Shown: positions 1 to 5,202 of the stretch, in pieces
Numbering within the stretch: position 1 is the first letter of the stretch
Layout: each line of letters begins with the position of its first letter
NCBI GenBank assembly: GCA_018700535.1
Contig: JABITQ010000040.1
Coordinates: 1 to 7,361, forward strand
Direction: 5' to 3'
Length of the DNA stretch: 7,361 nucleotides
Source of the DNA: Candidatus Uhrbacteria bacterium
GTDB lineage: Bacteria; Patescibacteriota; Patescibacteriia; UBA9934; GWF2-40-263
Made by a program: the position numbers and the translations under genes
Notes under the pieces: generated by a model
Seen by the model: the letters and a program-made list of their open reading frames with translations, nothing else
The model's database searches: none
What the model was told of the DNA's origin: nothing

Positions 1-28
1 ACAGCGGGGAATAAGGTTTCAACTAACA

Positions 29-52
29 TAAAACTTCTCAATGACTGAGAAG
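29..52 (-). terminator. Weak terminator-like hairpin, minus strand
   Basis: CTTCTCA (34-40) and TGAGAAG (46-52) form a 7-bp stem with a 5-base loop. Read on the minus strand, the stem is followed by TTTTATGTT. It could end the truB transcript about 200 bases past its stop, but the stem has only three G-C pairs and the T run is short, so this is tentative. Confidence 0.25.
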
Positions 53-91
53 CCTGACAATAACGAATTCCAAATGTCGAAGACGCTTACC

Positions 92-120
92 TTAACAACA
101 AATATTCCCTTGATAGGGAA
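92..120 (-). terminator. Weak terminator-like hairpin downstream of truB
   Basis: TTCCCT (105-110) and AGGGAA (115-120) form a 6-bp stem with a TGAT loop on the plus strand. On the minus strand it is followed by a broken T-rich run, TATTTGTTGTT. It is the closest terminator-like structure downstream of truB, about 135 bases beyond the stop codon. The stem is short and the T run is interrupted. Confidence 0.3.
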
Positions 121-254
121 GTAAATTGAATGTGTGAAAGTTTCAAAGCGTTTTTGTACATAAATTGAGTGGAATCCCAGAATCATCTAGCTTCGTCAGT
201 AACGTCTGTTTCTAAGAATTACTTCTCTGAGATTAGCAAAAAGATGGGGTAGTG

Positions 255-980
255 TCAAAGCTTTGCAAGGAAGCCTTCGACGGGTATTAGGTGTGTTTGA
301 ACAAGCTCCAAGGTCAGTCCTTTTGCAGGGATTGCATCTTTAATATTGAAAGGACCGATAGTTGTGCGACGAAGTTTATCGGCATATCCGCCTCCACCAA
401 GTGATTCACCCAAGTCTCGCGCAATCGCACGAATGTAGGTACCTGTTGAGGAGTGGATCGAAACACTGAGTCGTTGTTCATCGATCATTTTTCCAGTGAT
501 AGAATAAATGGTTATCTGACGAGCTGAGGCAATTAAAGGTCTGCCAGCCCGCGCAGACTCATACATCTTTTTTCCATCAATCTTGATCGCAGAGTATGTC
601 GGAGGGATCTGCTCAATTTTACCTTCAAACTGCTTGAGAGCATTTACAGCATCAGAACCTTTCTCAATCGGACTTTTAACAATTACACCTTCACGGTCGT
701 CAGTGTCTGACTTTGCACCGAGTACAAAAACGGCCTCATACTTTTTATCCAACCCAACCAACTTCTGCATCTCGCGCGTAGCAGGTCGTCCAACACCAAT
801 AATCAACAACCCTGTTGCAAACGGATCTAACGTACCAGCATGACCAACACGACGAATGCCCGTTGCGCGACGCACACGGTCAACAACATCATGGCTGGTG
901 ATCCCGGCTGGTTTGTCGATGAGGAGGAAGCCTTGACTTTCGGCTTGTTTTAGTGTAGTTTCAGTTTCTTGCTTGGTCAT
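255..980 (-). CDS. truB: tRNA pseudouridine(55) synthase TruB, short form
   Basis: TruB converts uridine 55 in the T-loop of tRNAs to pseudouridine in the cytoplasm. The 241-residue product has the family motifs in order: GFLLIDKPAGITSHD at 17-31; GHAGTLDPFATG at 46-57 with the catalytic aspartate at Asp52; KKYEA with Tyr81; PPTYSAIKIDGKKMYESARAG at 127-146; STGTYIRAIARDLG at 178-191; and KLRRTTIGPF at 202-211. It ends at LIPVEGFLAKL, about where the catalytic domain ends. The C-terminal PUA-type domain of the roughly 310-residue E. coli and Bacillus enzymes is missing; the reading frame simply stops with TGA. The ATG at 980-978 is the natural start, with about 16 residues before the first motif and no Shine-Dalgarno sequence in front. 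It diverges from the orphan gene. In many bacteria truB lies downstream of infB and rbfA; here it is near infB but on the opposite strand. Confidence 0.96.
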   Translation of the reverse strand: MTKQETETTLKQAESQGFLLIDKPAGITSHDVVDRVRRATGIRRVGHAGTLDPFATGLLIIGVGRPATREMQKLVGLDKKYEAVFVLGAKSDTDDREGVIVKSPIEKGSDAVNALKQFEGKIEQIPPTYSAIKIDGKKMYESARAGRPLIASARQITIYSITGKMIDEQRLSVSIHSSTGTYIRAIARDLGESLGGGGYADKLRRTTIGPFNIKDAIPAKGLTLELVQTHLIPVEGFLAKL

Positions 981-1029
981 AGCGTTGAGTGTCTTTAAGG
1001 GTATTTACCGCTGTGGCTAAGGTTCGCTG

Positions 1030-1058
1030 CTCAGGCACGCTGTCTGAGATCTCTTTTT
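1030..1058 (+). promoter_or_regulatory. Leader hairpin with T-tract before the orphan gene
   Basis: CTCAGGC (1030-1036) and GTCTGAG (1042-1048) can form a 7-bp stem with one G-U pair and a 5-base loop. ATCTC and five Ts (1054-1058) follow, resembling a weak intrinsic terminator inside the leader. ATCTC (1049-1053) could also pair with GAGAT (1071-1075), which overlaps the ribosome binding site of the orphan gene. The two structures could act as an attenuator or a translation switch, but this is only inferred from short complementarities. Confidence 0.25.
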
Positions 1059-1068
1059 CATCACAGTT

Positions 1069-1073
1069 GGGAG
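1069..1073 (+). promoter_or_regulatory. Shine-Dalgarno site that sets the orphan gene start
   Basis: GGGAG lies five bases before the ATG at 1079. It is the only good Shine-Dalgarno match before any gene in this window. It supports the ATG over the in-frame GTG 90 bases upstream at 989. Confidence 0.55.
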
Positions 1074-1078
1074 ATATC

Positions 1079-1597
1079 ATGTCGCTAGTCAGAATAAATG
1101 GCAGGTTCCTGGGTGCCCTCAAAGATGATGGTCGTACGGATTCATCACAAAAGCACTCTTTCAACTTCGACGATAAGCCTCACGTTCCGGAGGGGTGGAG
1201 TATTCACCCTGATGATCAGATCGAGAGTCGTCTCATGGGAGTCTGGGATGCAAGCTTTGATCAGCTTGGTTTGCACTTGGATCCAGATCAGGTCAGTGTA
1301 GAGCTTGTGAAAGATTTTTCGATCACAGGCGACAAGTTGAAAGATCGACTAGAAGGTCATCTCGTGATACCTGCACATGTTCTTGATCATCTGTTCAAAA
1401 ACCCTGCGTCCATTCCAGAGACCTGGAAAATGTGTACGTGCATTTTTTGGGGAACGATTTATCGTAATTGTAGTGGTGGTCGATGTGTAGGTTGCCTCAG
1501 TTGGGATCCTAGAAGTCAGTGGCGAATGGGCTACATCTTGCTTCGTCGTGAGTTTGAGACTTGCAACACAGCAGTGGTTCTTCAAAAAGCAGTCTAA
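1079..1597 (+). CDS. Uncharacterised 172-residue protein with aromatic, Cys-rich C-terminus
   Basis: I cannot assign a function. The ATG at 1079 is chosen because GGGAG stands five bases before it; an in-frame GTG at 989 would add 30 residues. The N-terminal half is soluble, charged and predicted cytoplasmic, with no signal peptide or membrane span. The last third changes character: PETWK at 113-117, FWGTIYRNCSGGRCVGCLSWD at 123-143, then QWRMGY at 147-152, ending AVVLQKAV. Six cysteines fall in it (119, 121, 131, 136, 139, 162) and none before. From memory, this pattern (PESWK, FWGTIYR, CLYWD, aromatic stretch, AAVL) resembles uncharacterised proteins common in Patescibacteria genomes; I could not check this. 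Cysteine spacing C-x-C and C-x4-C-x2-C might bind metal, but the aromatic pattern argues equally for a beta-rich binding domain. The gene stands alone, divergent from truB and closed by its own terminator. It is probably real, given the good ribosome binding site, codon use like its neighbours and the terminator. Confidence 0.75.
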   Translation: MSLVRINGRFLGALKDDGRTDSSQKHSFNFDDKPHVPEGWSIHPDDQIESRLMGVWDASFDQLGLHLDPDQVSVELVKDFSITGDKLKDRLEGHLVIPAHVLDHLFKNPASIPETWKMCTCIFWGTIYRNCSGGRCVGCLSWDPRSQWRMGYILLRREFETCNTAVVLQKAV

Positions 1598-1616
1598 CAG
1601 CTCGTGCTCTGAGCTG
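1598..1616 (+). other. Short hairpin directly after the orphan gene stop codon
   Basis: CAGCTC (1598-1603) and GAGCTG (1611-1616) form a perfect 6-bp stem with a 7-base loop, starting on the base after the TAA. No T run follows, so it is not itself a terminator. It stands just before the true terminator hairpin and may protect the 3' end of the mRNA, or may be chance. Confidence 0.4.
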
Positions 1617-1622
1617 GCTCTG

Positions 1623-1661
1623 AGCGGCCCTCATCTTTGGTGAGTGGCCGCTTTTTCTTTT
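1623..1661 (+). terminator. Intrinsic terminator of the orphan gene
   Basis: AGCGGCC-CTCA (1623-1633) pairs with TGAG-GGCCGCT (1641-1652) apart from one bulged T at 1645. This gives an 11-bp GC-rich stem with a 7-base loop. The T-rich run 1652-1661 follows (five Ts, a C, four Ts). It separates the orphan gene from the infB promoter just downstream. Confidence 0.8.
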
Positions 1662-1673
1662 CCATCCCAATTA

Positions 1674-1702
1674 TTGACCAAATACCGGATTTTGGCTACA
1701 CT
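1674..1702 (+). promoter_or_regulatory. Sigma70-like promoter of infB
   Basis: A -35 box TTGACC (1674-1679) and a -10 box TACACT (1697-1702) are separated by exactly 17 bases. Transcription would start near 1709, giving a leader of about 35 bases. It sits between the upstream terminator and the infB start, where a promoter is needed. Confidence 0.6.
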
Positions 1703-1743
1703 CCGCAACGTATTTACAAAGCAGTCCGAACTCCAAAGGCCCT

Positions 1744-3777
1744 ATGAATATTACAGAATTAGCCCGTCGTCTACGCGTTCGACCAGAAGAGCTTCGCAAT
1801 AAATTGCCGGAGCTCGGTTTTAGTCTAGGTAAAAAGGCTATTAAGGTTGATAATCGGCAGGCGCAAAAAATTCAGGTCGCCTGGGGCGAGATGAAGCGCA
1901 AGGAGCGTTTGGCTCGCAAAATGGAGATGCAGAAGAGACGCTCTGGATTAAAAGAGAGGATCCCTGTTGATCAACTCAAACCTGTGAGTGTTCCTGCGAT
2001 CATTACCGTTCGCGATTTTGCTTCACGTCTTGAGTTGCCTGTACCACGCGTTATGCAAGAGTTGATGCAGAGTGGAATCTTGGCATCAATTAACCAACAG
2101 ATCGATTTTGAAACAGCGAGTATTATTTCTGAGGATCTTGGTTACCACGCCACACTTGAGGGTGAGGAGTCAGATCAAGATGTAGAAGGTTTTGAAAAAA
2201 TTCGTGAGAGCATTGAGGGAGAAGACAAAGAGAATTTAGGTGAGCGCCCACCAGTGATTGTTGTGATGGGGCACGTTGACCACGGTAAGACACGTTTGCT
2301 CGACGCGATTCGTAAGACAAATGTTATTGATACTGAGGCAGGTGGAATCACGCAGCATATTGGTGCGTACCAAGTTGAACGTAACGGAAAGCAGCTTACA
2401 TTTATCGACACACCAGGACATGAAGCGTTTACGGTGATGCGTTCTCGTGGTGCAAAGGTTGCCGACATTGCAATCCTCGTGATTGCTGCTGATGACGGAG
2501 TGCAACCACAGACACGTGAGGCAATTAATATCATTAAGTCAGCTGGACTTCCGTTTGTTATCGCAATCAACAAGATTGACCGTGAGCAAGCAAACGTCGA
2601 CAAGATTAAGGGAGAGCTTGCTGAGTTCGACCTTGTTCCTGAGGACTGGGGTGGTAAAACCATCATGGTGCCTATTTCTGCAAAACAAGAAACAAATATT
2701 GAAGAGTTGCTCGACATGCTTTTGCTTGTTGAGGAAATGGAAAAAGAAAAGATTGTTGCGAACCCAAACCGCAACGCGATTGGTACGGTGATTGAATCTC
2801 ATGTGAACCCAGGCTCAGGTCCTGTTGCAACAGTGCTTGTCCAAAGTGGGACATTAAAGATTGGAGACACTCTCGGTGTGCGTGGTGCAATGTTTGGTCG
2901 CGTTCGTGCGATGAAAAACTGGAAAGGAGAAGAGCTCAAGGTTGCGACTCCATCAACACCAGCGATGATCATCGGGTGGAAGCTTTCTCCGGCAATGGGG
3001 GATATCATGGAGATTCCTGAAGATCCAAAGAGCCTTAAGAAGATTAAGGCAACAGATATGTCGATGAAGGCTACGGAGGAAATGGCGTCGATCAAAGCAA
3101 TTAGAGGGTCTGAAGAATCAGAAGAGGCAAATGGTTCTAAGGAAATGCTCCATTTGATTATTCGCGCGGATGTACTTGGATCGCTTGAGGCGATTATCGG
3201 AATGCTCGATAAGATCAAGCATGATGAAGTGGGTGTAAAGGTTGTTCAGCGCGGACTTGGAAACATTACTGATGCCGACGTCAACATGGCTGAAGCAACA
3301 GGTGCGATCTTGATCGGGTTTAACGTGCAGACACTTGGGACAGCTCAGAGTCAGGCGCGCGAAAAGAACATCGAGATCCGTGAGTACAAAATTATCTACA
3401 AGTTGTTTGAGGATGTACTTGAGCAACTCAAAGACAAGTTGCCATCAGAAACCATCATTACAGAGCAAGGACGATTCCAAGTCCTTAAGAACTTCAAGAA
3501 AACAGACAACGGTTGGATTATTGGTGGGCAAGTTAAAGATGAAAAGATTTACAAGGGAGCGAAACTTCGACTCTCCCGTGAAGGTGAGTATGTTGGTGAG
3601 GGAGAAATTATCTCACTACAACTTGGTCCTTCTGAAATGAAGGTTGCGCAAATTGGTCACGAATGCGGAATGCGTTACAAAGGAAAGGTGAAGCCTGAGG
3701 AGGGTGACCTGCTTGAGGCGTACACAGAGGAGCGCATCATGAAAGAGTTTATCCTAGAAGGAATTGATCTTCGATAA
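1744..3777 (+). CDS. infB: Translation initiation factor IF-2
   Basis: IF-2 is the GTPase that brings fMet-tRNA to the 30S subunit and promotes 50S joining. The 677-residue protein is short compared with E. coli IF-2 (890). Two small IF2_N-like modules lie at about 1-47 and 86-135, joined by a basic, charged linker. The G domain follows: G1 GHVDHGKT at 176-183, switch region GGITQHIG at 200-207, G3 DTPGHE at 222-227, G4 NKID at 276-279, G5 SAK at 312-314. Domain II is at about 345-425, domain III near 468-560, and the fMet-tRNA-binding C2 domain at about 570-665, with HECG including Cys641. The usual GC[RK]V motif of C2 reads GGQV (Gly595 in place of cysteine). The start ATG has a weak AAAGG four bases upstream. 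It has its own promoter and strong terminator, so it appears monocistronic, without the nusA and rbfA neighbours seen in many bacteria. Confidence 0.98.
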   Translation: MNITELARRLRVRPEELRNKLPELGFSLGKKAIKVDNRQAQKIQVAWGEMKRKERLARKMEMQKRRSGLKERIPVDQLKPVSVPAIITVRDFASRLELPVPRVMQELMQSGILASINQQIDFETASIISEDLGYHATLEGEESDQDVEGFEKIRESIEGEDKENLGERPPVIVVMGHVDHGKTRLLDAIRKTNVIDTEAGGITQHIGAYQVERNGKQLTFIDTPGHEAFTVMRSRGAKVADIAILVIAADDGVQPQTREAINIIKSAGLPFVIAINKIDREQANVDKIKGELAEFDLVPEDWGGKTIMVPISAKQETNIEELLDMLLLVEEMEKEKIVANPNRNAIGTVIESHVNPGSGPVATVLVQSGTLKIGDTLGVRGAMFGRVRAMKNWKGEELKVATPSTPAMIIGWKLSPAMGDIMEIPEDPKSLKKIKATDMSMKATEEMASIKAIRGSEESEEANGSKEMLHLIIRADVLGSLEAIIGMLDKIKHDEVGVKVVQRGLGNITDADVNMAEATGAILIGFNVQTLGTAQSQAREKNIEIREYKIIYKLFEDVLEQLKDKLPSETIITEQGRFQVLKNFKKTDNGWIIGGQVKDEKIYKGAKLRLSREGEYVGEGEIISLQLGPSEMKVAQIGHECGMRYKGKVKPEEGDLLEAYTEERIMKEFILEGIDLR

Positions 3778-3780
3778 GAA

Positions 3781-3815
3781 AAATCACCCCGCTATGGCGG
3801 GGTGATTTCTTTTTT
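3781..3815 (+). terminator. Strong intrinsic terminator after infB
   Basis: A perfect 12-bp inverted repeat (3781-3792 with 3797-3808), GC-rich at its core, closes on a TATG loop. After one C come six Ts (3810-3815). It starts three bases past the infB stop codon and ends the infB transcript. Confidence 0.95.
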
Positions 3816-3827
3816 GGGCCACTCATG

Positions 3828-3833
3828 TACAAT
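3828..3833 (+). promoter_or_regulatory. Probable -10 box of the trxA-trxB operon
   Basis: TACAAT lies 30 bases before the trxA start and would start transcription near 3840. No good -35 box is found at 16-18 bases upstream, where the sequence overlaps the end of the infB terminator. The operon needs a promoter here because the upstream terminator is strong. Confidence 0.4.
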
Positions 3834-3863
3834 GGCAAAACTGAATCATTATTTTAAAATCTT

Positions 3864-4181
3864 ATGGCTGAACTTACGCTTACACAGGACAACTTTGATG
3901 CATCAGTACTCCAAGCTGACAAGCCAGTACTCGTTGATTTTTGGGCTCCATGGTGTGGTCCCTGCAAAGTAATGTCTCCTGTGGTTGAAGAGCTTGCAGG
4001 TGAGATGGATGCTGCACTTATTGGAAAAGTAAACGTAGACGATAATCAAGAGATTGCTCAGCGTTACAATATTCTTTCAATTCCAACATTCATTATTTTT
4101 AAAGGCGGGCAAGTTGCTGAGCAGTTTTCTGGGTCGATGACCAAGGATCAGTTGCGAGCAAAGATTGAGAATCACTTGTAA
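3864..4181 (+). CDS. trxA: Thioredoxin
   Basis: This small cytoplasmic protein reduces disulfides in enzymes such as ribonucleotide reductase and is itself reduced by thioredoxin reductase. At 105 residues it is of standard length. It has the full active site WCGPCK with redox cysteines Cys31 and Cys34, the preceding VDFWAPW strand with buried Asp25, and the cis-proline at SIPT (Pro74) that faces the active site. The Gly pair before the last strand (81-82) is also typical. The ATG is the only sensible start; no Shine-Dalgarno sequence precedes it, the leader being T- and A-rich. trxB follows one base after the stop codon, so the pair is almost certainly one operon and the two products partners. 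Confidence 0.97.
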   Translation: MAELTLTQDNFDASVLQADKPVLVDFWAPWCGPCKVMSPVVEELAGEMDAALIGKVNVDDNQEIAQRYNILSIPTFIIFKGGQVAEQFSGSMTKDQLRAKIENHL

Positions 4182-4182
4182 T

Positions 4183-5121
4183 ATGGAAACAGAAAACGTC
4201 ATCATTATCGGTTCAGGTCCATCAGGATACACAGCTGCTATCTACTGCGCTCGTGCAGAGATGAAGCCTCTTTTGTTTGAGGGGCAGCGACTTGGTGGGC
4301 AGCCTGGTGGGCAGTTGATGCTTACAACAGAGGTTGAGAATTTTCCTGGATTCCCTGAAGGGTTGATGGGGCCTGAGATGATGGAAAAGTTTAAGGCACA
4401 AGCATTGCGTTTTGATACAAGGATTGAACCTCTTGATGTAACGGAAGTAGATTTTTCTTCACGTCCGTTCAAGCTTAAGGCTGGAGACAAAGAGTATTTA
4501 GCAAAGGCTGTCATTATCTCAACAGGGGCGCAGGCAATGTGGCTTGGTGTTCCTGGGGAGGAGAAGTATCAGGGGCATGGTGTCTCTGCGTGCGCAACAT
4601 GTGATGGGTTCTTTTTCCGCGACAAACACGTGGTGATTGTTGGAGGAGGGGACTCCGCCCTGGAGGAAGCAAACTTTTTAACAAAGTTTGCGAGCAAGGT
4701 AACAATCATGGTGCGACGTGATGAATTTAGAGCGAGCAAGATCATGCAGAAGCGTGCAATGGATAACCCAAAGATTGAGGTCATGTGGAACACAGAGGTG
4801 AAAGAAGTTTTGGGTGATGGCACAAGTCTTACAGGTCTACGTATCTTGAACAACAAATCAAACGAAGAGTCTGAGTTTGCTGTTAGTGGTTTGTTTGTCG
4901 CCATTGGCCACAAACCAAATACAGGTATCTTCAAAGATCAAATCGAATTAGATGATAAGGGGTACATTGTCGTAAAGGCTGGAACAAGCCTTACAAGCGT
5001 TGAGGGTGTCTTTGCTGGAGGAGACGTGACAGATCACGTTTACCGCCAGGCAATCACTGCAGCAGGGACAGGTTGTATGGCGGCCCTTGATGCGGAGAGA
5101 TGGCTTGCTTCAAATGAATAA
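4183..5121 (+). CDS. trxB: Thioredoxin reductase (NADPH, FAD)
   Basis: This low-molecular-weight flavoenzyme passes electrons from NADPH through FAD and a cysteine pair to thioredoxin. The 312-residue product matches the usual length. It shows the FAD-binding GSGPSG at 10-15, the GGQPGGQL region at 38-45, the redox motif CATC at 137-140, the NADPH-binding GGGDSALEEA at 154-163, and the C-terminal FAD motif FAGGDV at 277-282. The 2'-phosphate-binding HRRxxxR motif reads VRRDEFR (177-183): the two arginines and the last arginine are kept, so NADPH remains likely. The ATG at 4183 is preferred over an in-frame TTG at 4165, because it gives the standard N-terminus directly before the FAD motif and avoids overlap with trxA. 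The gene is closed by a terminator. Confidence 0.96.
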   Translation: METENVIIIGSGPSGYTAAIYCARAEMKPLLFEGQRLGGQPGGQLMLTTEVENFPGFPEGLMGPEMMEKFKAQALRFDTRIEPLDVTEVDFSSRPFKLKAGDKEYLAKAVIISTGAQAMWLGVPGEEKYQGHGVSACATCDGFFFRDKHVVIVGGGDSALEEANFLTKFASKVTIMVRRDEFRASKIMQKRAMDNPKIEVMWNTEVKEVLGDGTSLTGLRILNNKSNEESEFAVSGLFVAIGHKPNTGIFKDQIELDDKGYIVVKAGTSLTSVEGVFAGGDVTDHVYRQAITAAGTGCMAALDAERWLASNE

Positions 5122-5126
5122 AAGTA

Positions 5127-5170
5127 AAAAAACAGCCTATCTGTAACCTGTATTACAAAGGCTGTTTTTT
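5127..5170 (+). terminator. Two-part intrinsic terminator after trxB
   Basis: AAAAAACAGCC (5127-5137) pairs perfectly with GGCTGTTTTTT (5160-5170). Inside, TGTAA (5142-5146) pairs with TTACA (5153-5157) around a 6-base loop, giving a stacked hairpin with a small internal loop. The T run is part of the outer stem. It starts six bases after the trxB stop. Confidence 0.85.
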
Positions 5171-5184
5171 GTTTGTGAGCAGTG

Positions 5185-5193
5185 TGATACCCT
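5185..5193 (+). promoter_or_regulatory. Possible extended -10 promoter of gdhA-leuS
   Basis: TGATACCCT fits an extended -10 element (TG, one base, then a TATAAT-like hexamer at 5188-5193). No clear -35 box is present. Transcription would begin near 5200, only about three bases before the ATG at 5203, which would make the message almost leaderless. The trxB terminator just upstream makes some promoter here likely. Confidence 0.35.
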
Positions 5194-5202
5194 GAATTCA
5201 CT

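Larger units (their letters stand above)
1..254. other. Non-coding stretch at left edge, downstream of truB
   Basis: No convincing coding frame lies here: all three plus frames close early (the longest tail, in frame 1, ends at the TGA at 46-48), and the minus strand shows no supported gene. The stretch is AT-rich and contains two short hairpins (34-52 and 105-120), each followed on the minus strand by a T-rich run. As it lies just past the truB stop codon, it is probably the 3' untranslated region and spacer of that gene. I see no tRNA-like cloverleaf. Confidence 0.6.

Noticed and set aside
1..29. Start of a minus-strand gene (ATG at 29-27, then MLVETLFPA running off the window edge)
   Set aside because: Only about nine codons are visible, and the upstream GAGAAG is a poor ribosome site. 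It may be real, but it cannot be supported from this window.
1..48. Tail of a plus-strand gene entering from the left in frame 1 (15 codons to TGA)
   Set aside because: Too short to judge, and no recognisable motif or codon signal.
222..257. TGA read as glycine (code 25 of Gracilibacteria/Absconditabacteria)
   Set aside because: Reading through the truB TGA would add only about 11 unlike residues, and none of the roughly 2,200 codons of the other genes is TGA, while glycine is always GGN.
981..1030. Promoter for truB on the minus strand
   Set aside because: TACCCT, TAAATA and TAAAGA hexamers can each be picked as a -10 box, but none has a convincing -35 partner at 16-18 bases. A promoter must be near, but I cannot place it.
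989..1078. Upstream GTG start for the orphan gene, adding 30 residues
   Set aside because: No Shine-Dalgarno motif precedes the GTG, which lies eight bases from the divergent truB start, whereas the ATG at 1079 has GGGAG at ideal spacing. Not fully excluded.
2175..2774. Open minus-strand frame of 199 codons inside infB
   Set aside because: It lies wholly opposite the conserved G domain of IF-2, is Ser/Ile-rich as expected for an antisense shadow, and has no start signal of its own.
4165..4182. TTG start for trxB overlapping the end of trxA
   Set aside because: The six extra residues are not part of the family N-terminus, and the ATG at 4183 places the FAD motif at the usual distance.
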